Below are positions 1-9,083 of a stretch of 64,000 bases of DNA, in pieces. The translations under genes were made by a program, and so were the position numbers. The number at the start of each line of letters is the position of its first letter. Position 1 is the stretch's first letter. Under the pieces are notes generated by a model. The model made no database searches and had not been told where the DNA came from. It worked only from the letters and a program-made list of their open reading frames with translations. This stretch comes from Halomonas daqiaonensis (lineage in GTDB: Bacteria > Pseudomonadota > Gammaproteobacteria > Pseudomonadales > Halomonadaceae): the NCBI RefSeq assembly GCF_900109725.1, contig NZ_FOBC01000002.1, forward strand, positions 227,103 to 291,102, in the 5' to 3' direction.

Positions 1-479
1 GTGGCAAAGAGGATACGCCCCGGCTCGACCCGATAATAGAGTGATCGCATGCCCATGGCGTCTCTTGCCAGCCGAAGGGTTCGCTGCCTCGCATCCCAGA
101 GGGCATAGGCAAAGTCCCCTATCAGCCTGCCGGGCCCTTTCTGCGGGTCATGCAGCAGTGTCCCAAACATCAGGCGGCTATCGGCTGCCTTCTCATCCAC
201 GGGAAAACCGGAGGACTGCCATGCAAGGCACGACTCGCGGTTGTCCAGGCGGGCATCCGCGGCAAACACCCATTGGCCTTCCAGAAATGTTTCGGGGAGG
301 CACTCACCTGTGCCATCCGAGGAGCTATCGCGGGATAGACAGGCCAGCCCCATGCCATCCTGGTAGTGATAGGAGACACCATCGACCACTCGATGCCGGC
401 ACCTCAACACCATGGCTTCCAGTTGCGAGGGCGAGACGGGACGCCCATCGAGGCTCACGATGCCGCATATAGCACTCAT
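1..479 (-). CDS. Asparagine-synthetase-like lasso cyclase (C protein), N-terminal part
   Basis: Partial gene running off the left edge; about 159 codons are visible. The protein begins MSAICGIVSLDGRPVSPSQL, an N-terminal glutamine-amidotransferase (Ntn) domain with the would-be nucleophile Cys at residue 5. It continues through ADARLDNRE and GDFAYALWD, both typical of the asparagine synthetase B family. The synthetase domain lies outside the window. The ATG directly follows the TGA of the ABC transporter gene, with no gap, so the two are co-transcribed. In lasso-peptide clusters this family (protein C) adenylates an Asp or Glu side chain and closes the macrolactam ring. The nearby B1, B2 and exporter genes support that role over ordinary asparagine synthesis. 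Family confidence is high; the lasso role is inferred from context. Confidence 0.88.
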   Translation of the reverse strand, partial: MSAICGIVSLDGRPVSPSQLEAMVLRCRHRVVDGVSYHYQDGMGLACLSRDSSSDGTGECLPETFLEGQWVFAADARLDNRESCLAWQSSGFPVDEKAADSRLMFGTLLHDPQKGPGRLIGDFAYALWDARQRTLRLARDAMGMRSLYYRVEPGRILFA

Positions 480-2300
480 TCACGCCTCGACCTCGCGGTA
501 CTGGTATGCCTGCTGGCTGAACAACTCGCAGTAAATGCCCCCCAGTCGAATCAGCTCGTCGTGGGTGCCGGCCTCACGAATCTCTCCATCGTCGAGCACA
601 TAAATGTAGTCCGCCATGCGCACGGTGGAAAGGCGGTGACTGATCACCAGGGCGGCACGATGGTCGATCCGCTCGCGAAAGTTGGCGAACAGATCGAACT
701 CGGCCCCGGGGTCGAGAGCGCTGGTCGGCTCATCGAGGATGATCACTTCGGACTGGTGCATGAAGGCGCGGGCCAGGGCCACCTTCTGCCACTGGCCGAT
801 GCTGAGCTCCTGGCCATCGTCGAACATGCGGGTAAGCGGCGTGTCGTAGCCGCTATGCAAGGAGCGAACGAAGGGGTCCGCCCCCGACTTGTTTCCTGCC
901 GCCTCGACCAGCGGCGTATCCTCGGGCTGACGGATATCACCGTAGCGAATGTTGCTGCGTACCGTGTCGGCATACTTGCCGTAGTCCTGGAAGATCACGC
1001 TGAACTTGCGCCGGTAGTCGTCGAGGGAGTACTCCCGGGCGTCGACCCCATCCAGGGTGATACGCCCCGAACTGGGGTCGTAGAGGCGACAGAGCAGCTT
1101 GATCAGTGACGTCTTGCCGGAGCCATTGGCACCCACCAGAGCAACCACCTGGCCCGGCCGAATAGCGAGGTCGATGTTACGCAGCACTTCCCGGGTGGTG
1201 CCGGGGTAGCGAAAGCCTACGTTCTCGAAGCACACTCCCCCTCTCATGCGCGAAGGTAGCGGCCTGGGATCGACGGGCTCCGATATGACCGGACGCACAT
1301 CGAGAAACTCGAACAGCAGGCCGATATAGAGATGGTCCTCGTAGAGCCGCGACAGTTGACCCACCAGTTCCTGACCCATGGACTGGGCGCGCTGAAACAC
1401 CAGCAGGAAAAGCACCAGGTCACCGACACTGTTGCGGCCTTCCGAGGTCTCCCATGCCAGAAAGCCCAGTGCCGAGAAGAATGCCGCCGTGGCCACCGCC
1501 GACACGCCCACCTCGACAAGGGTGCGCTGACGACTGATGGCCAGCCTTTCCCGCCGAATCAGAGCTTTCAGTTCATCGTATCGCTCGCTCAGGAAGTCAC
1601 CCAGCTGATTGAGACGCAGCTCCTTGGCGTTGATATCCGAGGTCAACAGCCAATCCAGATAGCCCGCCCGGCGCTCCATCTGGGTCCGCTTGCGTTGCCA
1701 ATCATAGAGCCTGCGTGTGAAGCGCAGCCTGACCAGCAGCGCCGGCACGATGGCCACTAGCAGAAGCGGCAGCAGCATCCAGTTGATGGTGGCCAGCAGC
1801 ACCACGATGGCGGCCAGCATCAGCGTATTCTTGAACAGTAACATCAGGTTGTTGACGACCTGCACCGGTCGCTGGCTGCCGGACTGCCGGGCACGCTGCA
1901 GGGTGTCGAAATAGCGGGGGCTCTCGTAGAAGGCGAGATCCGCATGCACGGCACGCTCGTGGATGTCCTGGTCGATCCGCTCGGCTACCAGCAATCCCTG
2001 GGTTTCCCTGGCCAGCCCGGAAAAGCCCCGGGCAGCCAGAAATCCCAACGAGCAGAAGCCGGTAGCCGCCACCGTCCAGAGTACGTCCCGAATGCCGTCA
2101 ACGGGGCCATCACTGCCCAGCAGCGTGGTCACGACGTCGACGAGTTGCTTGAGCAGGAAGAGCACCGCAAGTCCGAAGAAAATCTCGAGCACCATCAGGC
2201 CGGTAGAAATCAGCGTCCATTTACGGCTACTGGTCCAGAGGATGGGAAAGATTCGCTTCAGGGTGTGCAGCGGCGCAGTCAGCTTGGCAATCGAAGGCAT
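480..2300 (-). CDS. ABC transporter, fused permease-ATPase (lasso D-type exporter)
   Basis: A 606-residue half-transporter. An N-terminal region of about six membrane segments (roughly residues 30-330) precedes an ATPase domain. Walker A is GANGSGKTS, the Q-loop region is VIFQDYGKY, the signature is LSIGQWQKVALARA, Walker B is VIILDEPTSALD, and the switch His is in VISHR. The signature (LSIGQ) differs slightly from LSGGQ, as in many peptide exporters. It lies between the nucleotidyltransferase gene (18-nt gap) and the cyclase gene (no gap). Such transporters export the mature lasso peptide and give self-immunity in characterised clusters. The substrate here is inferred from the neighbours only. 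Confidence 0.88.
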   Translation of the reverse strand: MPSIAKLTAPLHTLKRIFPILWTSSRKWTLISTGLMVLEIFFGLAVLFLLKQLVDVVTTLLGSDGPVDGIRDVLWTVAATGFCSLGFLAARGFSGLARETQGLLVAERIDQDIHERAVHADLAFYESPRYFDTLQRARQSGSQRPVQVVNNLMLLFKNTLMLAAIVVLLATINWMLLPLLLVAIVPALLVRLRFTRRLYDWQRKRTQMERRAGYLDWLLTSDINAKELRLNQLGDFLSERYDELKALIRRERLAISRQRTLVEVGVSAVATAAFFSALGFLAWETSEGRNSVGDLVLFLLVFQRAQSMGQELVGQLSRLYEDHLYIGLLFEFLDVRPVISEPVDPRPLPSRMRGGVCFENVGFRYPGTTREVLRNIDLAIRPGQVVALVGANGSGKTSLIKLLCRLYDPSSGRITLDGVDAREYSLDDYRRKFSVIFQDYGKYADTVRSNIRYGDIRQPEDTPLVEAAGNKSGADPFVRSLHSGYDTPLTRMFDDGQELSIGQWQKVALARAFMHQSEVIILDEPTSALDPGAEFDLFANFRERIDHRAALVISHRLSTVRMADYIYVLDDGEIREAGTHDELIRLGGIYCELFSQQAYQYREVEA

Positions 2301-2318
2301 GACCCTTCCTGGAGCTAG

Positions 2319-3515
2319 TCAGTATCGGGATAGGTGCCAGCGGCGACGGCACGCCCGCCAGAGTCGAAGGGGACCATACAGCCAGTGCCAGCGGGGCGAC
2401 AAAGGCCACTCTTGAAAGAGGTCATACTTCGGGCGGAAGATACGCAGCCAGCCCAGCAGCTTCCAGCGAAGCCGGTGGCCACGATCCGTCTGCCAGTGAA
2501 AGGCAAAATCAAGGGTCGACCTCTTGCTGACCAGTCGACGCTCGAACTCCCGGTCCCCCTGCATGGCCTCCAGCGAAAGTTTCAAGAGTTCATCGACCCG
2601 CTCATCGTGGTAACCCTGAGGTTCGAACTCAGGCGAGCTCAGCACCTCGGCCATCTTCAGGCACGACTCGACCGTGGCGCTCAGCCCGTGACGAGCGGCA
2701 CAGGCGAGGACCGCCTGACGATCAAAGCCAGGATGGCGCTGAATGGCATCGATATCCACCAGCCAGTGCAGGCGCGACCAGAAATGCCTGGTGTGGTGCC
2801 AGCAGACATAGACGAAGAGCTCAGCGGTCGGCAGTACGGCCACGTCAGTGTTACCGACGCGAATCAGCTCTGCCCTATCGATCAGCGCTCGAGAATCGTA
2901 CACCGTGCCGATCTTATCGATCTGCGAATGGAATTCGATAATCACACCGCGCGGCGAGAACAGGGAGATCACATCATAGAAACGCGCCACGAACATCAAA
3001 CTGACGGGATCATCCGCCAGATCCTGGGGATTCAGAGGCCGATAACCCTCTGCCAGGGCATGAGCCAGCAGCGCTGCCATTCGCTCCCTGGGCACCAGGA
3101 TGTCGATATCGCGACAGAAACGCATTGCAGGCTCGTCATAATAGCGCGCAGCCAGGGATGGCCCCTTGAAGGTCACGTAAGGAATGTCCAACGGTACCAG
3201 CAGCTGCTGGTGGATTTCTCCCAGACTGGTCGCAACGTTCAGACCATGTCGATAGAGCGACAAAACCTGCTGCTTCATCAGCGCAAGCTGTTCGGCAGGC
3301 AGCGAAGGAGGCTGAAGGTGGCGCAGGTGGCGGTACGCCAGAGGAAGGATGAAGCGATGGGTAGCGATGAGGCGAAACCCCTCCCAGTCCTCTACCGCTC
3401 GGCAAAGCGACTGTGCTTCCCTGGCCTGGTCGTCGTCAAGCTCCAACCGGGCCAACAGCAGCAACAAGCGAAATTCGGTGCTCAGTGCTGGTGATCGAGA
3501 TGGGAATGCTGTCAT
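2319..3515 (-). CDS. Nucleotidyltransferase family protein (PF14907 type) in RiPP cluster
   Basis: A 398-residue protein. The core reads YVTFKGPSLAARYYDEP, followed by the metal-binding segment CRDIDILVPRERM, the pattern of the uncharacterised NTP_transf_5 family (a KG helix and then DxD). The C-terminal half is rich in Trp, His and Arg. Proteins of this family occur in some lasso-peptide clusters, for example paeninodin-type loci alongside a kinase, but no kinase is seen here. The ATG at 3515 has AAGGATAGG about 2 nt upstream and opens the leftward operon. The target (peptide, nucleotide or sugar) cannot be told from sequence. Confidence 0.8.
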   Translation of the reverse strand: MTAFPSRSPALSTEFRLLLLLARLELDDDQAREAQSLCRAVEDWEGFRLIATHRFILPLAYRHLRHLQPPSLPAEQLALMKQQVLSLYRHGLNVATSLGEIHQQLLVPLDIPYVTFKGPSLAARYYDEPAMRFCRDIDILVPRERMAALLAHALAEGYRPLNPQDLADDPVSLMFVARFYDVISLFSPRGVIIEFHSQIDKIGTVYDSRALIDRAELIRVGNTDVAVLPTAELFVYVCWHHTRHFWSRLHWLVDIDAIQRHPGFDRQAVLACAARHGLSATVESCLKMAEVLSSPEFEPQGYHDERVDELLKLSLEAMQGDREFERRLVSKRSTLDFAFHWQTDRGHRLRWKLLGWLRIFRPKYDLFQEWPLSPRWHWLYGPLRLWRACRRRWHLSRY

Positions 3516-3568
3516 GTCCTATCCTTGCTGAGGATGCTACCAGCCCCTTGGTGACGCAGGAGCCTCAC

Positions 3569-3643
3569 ATGTGGAGGAAGACGAAGAAAGAAATACGCCC
3601 AAAGCGATGGCAATATCGGTCGCTTTGGTTAGAATCGTATTAG
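3569..3643 (+). CDS. Possible 24-codon small ORF upstream of the B1 gene
   Basis: ATG with AGGAG seven bases upstream opens a 24-residue ORF containing KKEIRPKRWQYRSLWLESY and ending in TAG. The stop codon is created at the junction of the first two 11-bp tandem repeats. The P-x5-Y-x2-L spacing faintly recalls a RiPP leader bound by PqqD-like proteins, but the usual Tyr three residues before Pro is absent and no core peptide follows. It may be a leader peptide, a broken precursor or a chance ORF. Confidence 0.2.
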   Translation: MWRKTKKEIRPKRWQYRSLWLESY

Positions 3644-3672
3644 AATCGTATTAGAATCGTATTAGAATCGAA
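3629..3672. repeat. 11-bp tandem repeat, unit TTAGAATCGTA
   Basis: Copies at 3629-3639, 3640-3650 and 3651-3661 are identical; a fourth at 3662-3672 matches in its first nine bases (TTAGAATCG). The period equals one helical turn and is not a multiple of three. Each unit carries TAGAAT, one mismatch from a sigma-70 -10 box. The array ends 23 bases before the B1 start codon, inside the divergent intergenic region. It could be a regulator-binding array, a variable promoter or a slippage-prone tract. Confidence 0.95.
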
Positions 3673-3695
3673 ACATCATCGAGAGCTTACATCAC

Positions 3696-3989
3696 ATGTC
3701 AAATCCATTACTAGAAAATACCGCTTTACTGGTAAGAACCCCGAATCTGATAGCCGCTGATCTGGACGGTGAACTGGTCATGATGGATGCCCAAGCGGGC
3801 TGCTATTATGGTATCTCAGGCGTGGGAACGCGCGCATTCGAGCTGCTGGAAACACCGATCAGTATCGATGGTCTTGTCGAAATCATCACTCATGAGTACG
3901 AAGTAGGCCCAGAAACCTGCCGCCGGGAAATGCAGGCATTTGTTCAGGCGCTGATGGAAAACGGCCTGGTTCGGCCAGTAAGCCAGTAG
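3696..3989 (+). CDS. PqqD-family leader-recognition protein (lasso B1 / RRE)
   Basis: A 97-residue protein with the PqqD fold pattern: LIAADLDGELVMMDAQAGCYYGISGVGTRAFELLE, followed by a helix-rich half. The stretch before YYGIS corresponds to the beta-hairpin and helix that bind leader peptides in RiPP recognition elements. In lasso systems with a split B protein, B1 delivers the precursor to B2 and C. It is the first clear gene of the rightward pair and is followed by the B2 gene after about 95 bases. The ATG at 3696 lies shortly after the 11-bp repeats; no strong Shine-Dalgarno is visible, only GAGAG about 10 nt upstream. Confidence 0.88.
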   Translation: MSNPLLENTALLVRTPNLIAADLDGELVMMDAQAGCYYGISGVGTRAFELLETPISIDGLVEIITHEYEVGPETCRREMQAFVQALMENGLVRPVSQ

Positions 3990-4083
3990 TGCTTCAGACG
4001 ACTGCCGGCACCTCCTCAGGCGCAGACAACCAAGCCGATACCTCCTATCGTCTCGGGGCGCCTTGGCCGCGGATCCTTACAAG

Positions 4084-4563
4084 ATGAATTCATACCGGTG
4101 CCGCATCGTTTCCCTGCTGAAAAAGCCAGTGTTCACCAGAACCTGGCTGCTGCCTGTGTGGATAATTCTGGGCATCAGCCGCCTGGTCATACTGACACTG
4201 TCTTTCCGGCGGCTCGCACCCTTTCTAGGCCATTCGGTTGGCCTTCAAGCCTATACTCACCTGCTCACGTCGCCACAGGAAAGGCGGGCCGTCCAGATTT
4301 CCCATGTAATTCACCTGGCATCGCGATATTGTCCATGGGTGGCCAACTGCTTTCCTCAAGCCGTAACGGCACGCCTGATGCTCGGGCTTTTTCGCATCCC
4401 CTATGCGCTCTACTTTGGCCTGGCCAGGGACAGAAAAATCGGCGAATTCAAGGCTCACGCCTGGGTGATGGCTGGACGGGTCCCAGTATCCGGTGGTCAT
4501 GGTTTCACTGACTATACGGTGGTGGGGTGTTATCTCAAAAAGATAGATAGTGAGCCAGCCTGA
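4084..4563 (+). CDS. Lasso-type B2 leader peptidase (transglutaminase-like Cys protease)
   Basis: A 159-residue protein if it starts at ATG 4084; an in-frame TTG at 4063 would add seven residues. The catalytic pattern is present: Cys89 in ANCFPQA, His125 in AHAWV, and a likely acidic partner Asp143 in FTDYTV. A hydrophobic stretch near residues 21-40 may associate with the membrane. B2 enzymes of lasso clusters cut the leader peptide so that the new N-terminus can be cyclised. Its place after B1 and opposite the exporter and cyclase genes fits that role. Confidence 0.85.
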   Translation: MNSYRCRIVSLLKKPVFTRTWLLPVWIILGISRLVILTLSFRRLAPFLGHSVGLQAYTHLLTSPQERRAVQISHVIHLASRYCPWVANCFPQAVTARLMLGLFRIPYALYFGLARDRKIGEFKAHAWVMAGRVPVSGGHGFTDYTVVGCYLKKIDSEPA

Positions 4564-4634
4564 TCACTTGAAACTCTCTGTATTTACCCTCGCCATGAGG
4601 TGATGAGATTACATCTCGGGATGTGTGCCTGCGG

Positions 4635-5912
<1,278 letters not shown>

Positions 5913-5934
5913 GTAGTTGTTCCTTCACGAAAGA

Positions 5935-7131
5935 TCATGACTTGATCCCAGCCTCCTCCATCACCTCTTGCAGCACCTCGCAGGTCTTGTCGATCTCGGC
6001 ATTGGTCAGCGTGGGGTGGCAGAGGAACATCAAGCTGGTCTCTCCCAGTTCCTTGGCAACGGGCAGCGGTTGCTCAGGGCGCCAGCCGGTGCCGTCGAAG
6101 GCCATTTCCCGGTAGACCTCGGAGCAGGAGCCGGAAAAGCACGGCACGCCCCGCTCCACCATCGCCTGCTGGATACGATCGCGGCCCCAGCCTTCTATCA
6201 GCTGTTCAGGTTCGACGAACAGATAGCACTTATAGGCGGCGTGCTCTATATGATCGGGTATCTGTGGCACTCGCAGCCCGTGGCTTTCAGAGGCCACCTG
6301 CCATATACGCTCGGCATTGGCCCGGCGTGCCGCCGACCAGGCAGGCATTCGCTGCAGTTGAATACGCCCGATAACGGCCTGCATCTCAGTCAGTCGCCAG
6401 TTGGTACCGAAGCTTTCATGCAGCCAACGGAAACCCTGCGGGTGCTCGCGTTCATACACCGCCTCCCAGCTCTTGCCGTGGTCCTTGTAAGCCCACATCT
6501 TGCGCCACAGCACCTCGTCACCAGTGGTGACCATGCCGCCTTCACCGCCAGTGGTCATTATCTTGTCCTGGCAGAAGGACCAGCAGCCGACATGGCCGAT
6601 ACTGCCCACGCTGCGCCCGCGGTAGCGTGCCCCATGGGCCTGGGCGCAATCCTCGATCACGAAGAGTCCGTGCTGCTCGGCCAGTGCCATCAGCGCCTCC
6701 ATCTCGCAGGGCCAGCCGGCCAGGTGCACGGTGATGATCGCTCGAGTGTTGGGCGTGATCTTCTCCCCCACCGTCTCGGCGGTAATATTCTGGGAATTGC
6801 GGTCTACATCGGCAAACACCGGCACCGCCCGCGAGGTGACGATACTGGACACGGAGGCCAAGAAGGTTCGCGAAGTCACGATCACCTCGTCGCGCCACCT
6901 GCCATCGCCCTCGCCGATGCCCAGCGCCTTCAGTGCGAGATCCAGCGCCGTGGTGCCATTGGAAACGGCGATGGCATAGTCGGTGCTGGCGAAGGCCGCG
7001 AACTCACGCTCGAACTCGCGGCCCTCCTGGCCGGTCCAATAGTTCACCTGGTTGGAGAGCAGCACACGCTGAACCGCCTCAGCCTCCTCCTCGGTGAAGG
7101 AGGGCCAGGGAGAAAATGGTGAATTAAGCAT
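5935..7131 (-). CDS. DegT/DnrJ/EryC1/StrS aminotransferase
   Basis: A 398-residue PLP enzyme of the sugar aminotransferase superfamily. The N-terminal region has the substrate-site pattern NYWTGQEGREFEREFA, with [16 protein letters not shown] following. The PLP Lys is in SFCQDKIMTTGGEGGMV. These enzymes aminate a 4-keto or 3-keto nucleotide sugar. A dehydratase that could supply a 4-keto-6-deoxy UDP-sugar is encoded at the far end of the locus (32857-34995), so a 4-amino-4,6-dideoxy sugar is a reasonable guess. The exact product is not readable. The region just upstream is AT-rich and holds the interrupted methyltransferase gene. Confidence 0.88.
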   Translation of the reverse strand: MLNSPFSPWPSFTEEEAEAVQRVLLSNQVNYWTGQEGREFEREFAAFASTDYAIAVSNGTTALDLALKALGIGEGDGRWRDEVIVTSRTFLASVSSIVTSRAVPVFADVDRNSQNITAETVGEKITPNTRAIITVHLAGWPCEMEALMALAEQHGLFVIEDCAQAHGARYRGRSVGSIGHVGCWSFCQDKIMTTGGEGGMVTTGDEVLWRKMWAYKDHGKSWEAVYEREHPQGFRWLHESFGTNWRLTEMQAVIGRIQLQRMPAWSAARRANAERIWQVASESHGLRVPQIPDHIEHAAYKCYLFVEPEQLIEGWGRDRIQQAMVERGVPCFSGSCSEVYREMAFDGTGWRPEQPLPVAKELGETSLMFLCHPTLTNAEIDKTCEVLQEVMEEAGIKS

Positions 7132-7730
7132 GGATCACTCTATAGAGGCAGAAAGATTAAAGCCAGTTATGTAAAGTTAAACTAATATTTAGATAGAATT
7201 TTATACATCATTTTCGACAAACAACGTAAACAGTGTCAGTTAATTTAGCATTCCACGATGATGAGTTACCGTTCAAGTCTAGCTCGGCAATATCAGACTC
7301 TAGCGCAATCACTTCAAAACCAACCGCATGAAGGACATCCAACAGCTCCTGGACTTTGTACCAATAATTATAAGGCCCCCTGTCATTCAAAAAACTTAAA
7401 TTAGGTCGATTATTGTGTTTAAGCCAAGGAATTGATTGCATTTCTCGCTTAGAGAATAAAATTCTCTTTATTAAATAAAGGTATGTCAAAAAAATAAAAT
7501 ACTTAGGCTGTGAAAAGCGTCCATCAAAGCAAAGAAAAGAAAATATTACCACCCCGCCTTTTTTGACAATACGATAGACTTCTTTTAATGCCCTTTCCCT
7601 CTTAAAATTACTATCAATAAAGCAAATTATTTGCTGCAAGTAAACAGCCTGATCAAAACTATTATCTCCATATGGCAAGAATGAAGCATCTTGAACATAA
7701 AAAGAAATCCCTTTCCCTTGCTTTCGTTTA

Positions 7731-8757
7731 CCTGATTACGCATAAGAGTCAGCCATCTTCAAGAACCGGTACGGCATCGGCGGCGTTCTCGCCGCCACCG
7801 TCAGAAAGCGCGGGATCATGGCCTTGAGGTCATAGCGCCGATTGAACCGATACTCGAACTCGGCCAGGTAGCGTGGGGCATGCTGCCCGCGGATGGCATG
7901 GTAAGTGCCGGTGATGGCGTTCTTGACGTTGCCCAGCAGGGTGTTGACCCAGTTGAACTCGGGGTTCTCCACACTGGCACGCCCACCCCCGGTAATGTGG
8001 CAGTCATGGACGTAGAGGGGCGTGTCGAAGGCTCGGAAACACCCGAGGCCATCGCTGATGACCTGGCTCCCGGGGGCAATGGCCTGTTGGGCGTAGCGTC
8101 GGATCTCGGTGAGGGTGAAGCCGCTCACCCGGCGAAGCTGAACACGCAGTGGGTGGCCTTCCGCATCGGTTTGTACGGCCGCCAGGAACGGTAACTTGTG
8201 CTCAGCGCCGCGCCCGCGCTTTCCCGGCCGTTCCCCGCCCAAGTAGGCATCATCCAGCTCGATGCGTCCGGAGAGCTTCTCTCCCTGGTTGCGCTCGTGC
8301 ATGACCTGCAGCAGCTTGTGCTTGAGCTTCCAGGCGATGTTGTAGCTGACGCCGAGCTCCCGGGACAGCTGCAGCGCTGAGATGCCGCTCTTGCGCTGGG
8401 TCAGCAGATAGATGGCCAGAAACCAGGTGGTCAACGGCAGGTGTGTGGCATGGAAGATGGTACCGGCGGTCAGCGCGGTCTGATGATGGCAGCGATGGCA
8501 CTGGTAGAGCCCCCGCGACAGCCGGCAGGCCGTGGTGTTGCCACAGTCGGGGCACACAAACCCCTTGGGCCAGCGATGCTGGAAGAGGGCTGCTTGGCAT
8601 TGCGCTTCCGTGCCGTACTGCTCGAGAAACGCCGGCAACGACAGGCCGGGCTGGAACTGAATAGGATTGCGTGCCATGACGTCACCTCCTCTACTGGACA
8701 TAACATCAGTATAGAAGAGACTGGCGGGATGGTGGCTGATCAACATGAGTAATCAGG
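7731..8757 (-). mobile_element. IS1595-family insertion sequence, copy 1 (1027 bp)
   Basis: The ends are inverted repeats: CCTGATTACGCAT on the left and its near-complement ATGAGTAATCAGG on the right. The element is flanked by a perfect 8-bp target duplication TTCGTTTA (7723-7730 and 8758-8765). Eight bases is normal for the IS1595 family. It carries one transposase gene and lies inside the methyltransferase gene. A second copy of identical length and orientation is at 21383-22409. Confidence 0.95.
7736..8677 (-). CDS. IS1595-family transposase (ISXO2-like DDE)
   Basis: A 313-residue protein starting MARNPIQFQPGLSL, chosen because GGAGGTGA lies just upstream of that ATG; an in-frame ATG at 8746 would add 23 residues. 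An N-terminal zinc ribbon (CPDCGNTTACRLSRGLYQCHRC) is followed by a helix-turn-helix (LSRELGVSYNIAWKLKHKLL). The ISXO2-like DDE core starts at ELDDAYLGGERPGKRGRGAEHK, with ISDGLG and FNWVNTLLGNVKN further on. It looks intact. The stop lies five bases inside the left terminal repeat. Confidence 0.93.
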   Translation of the reverse strand: MARNPIQFQPGLSLPAFLEQYGTEAQCQAALFQHRWPKGFVCPDCGNTTACRLSRGLYQCHRCHHQTALTAGTIFHATHLPLTTWFLAIYLLTQRKSGISALQLSRELGVSYNIAWKLKHKLLQVMHERNQGEKLSGRIELDDAYLGGERPGKRGRGAEHKLPFLAAVQTDAEGHPLRVQLRRVSGFTLTEIRRYAQQAIAPGSQVISDGLGCFRAFDTPLYVHDCHITGGGRASVENPEFNWVNTLLGNVKNAITGTYHAIRGQHAPRYLAEFEYRFNRRYDLKAMIPRFLTVAARTPPMPYRFLKMADSYA

Positions 8758-9083
8758 TTCGTTTATTTGCTATATCAATCATGTTATCCGACAAATCAAA
8801 CCCATGAAGAGATGCAAATCCCATTTTTTCCATTTCGAATAATATCCGACCTCCCCCTGTCCCTCCCTCTATTGTAGGCCCGGATTTTTCGAGATATTTT
8901 TCTATAAGCTTTCTTTCTTTTTCCTTTAGCCCTTTCAGATTCCCCCACCTTTCTAGCTCTATATTATCGAATACGTTATCTGCAGAACTCATTTCAGTGC
9001 CTCTTAACAATTCATGAGAGAGCCACACGAGAATAAATAAAATATTGAATCACCGCCGATTACTTTACACGCACCACTTAAAT

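Larger units (their letters stand above)
7208..8992 (-). pseudogene. Class I SAM methyltransferase gene interrupted by an IS1595-family element
   Basis: The 5' part (8992 to 8758) starts MSSADNVFDN after AGAGG and contains motif I, GGTGGGRILFEMEKMG, then LHGFDLSDNMIDIA. The 3' part (below 7731) continues with LPYGDNSFDQAVYLQ and a C-terminal half ending at 7208. Removing the element and one copy of the target duplication restores one frame across the junction (reading IANKRKQGKGISFYVQDA), so the insertion is the only visible lesion. The gene is much more AT-rich than its neighbours, which suggests recent transfer. An intact product would be a small-molecule or sugar methyltransferase of the polysaccharide locus. 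Confidence 0.9.
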
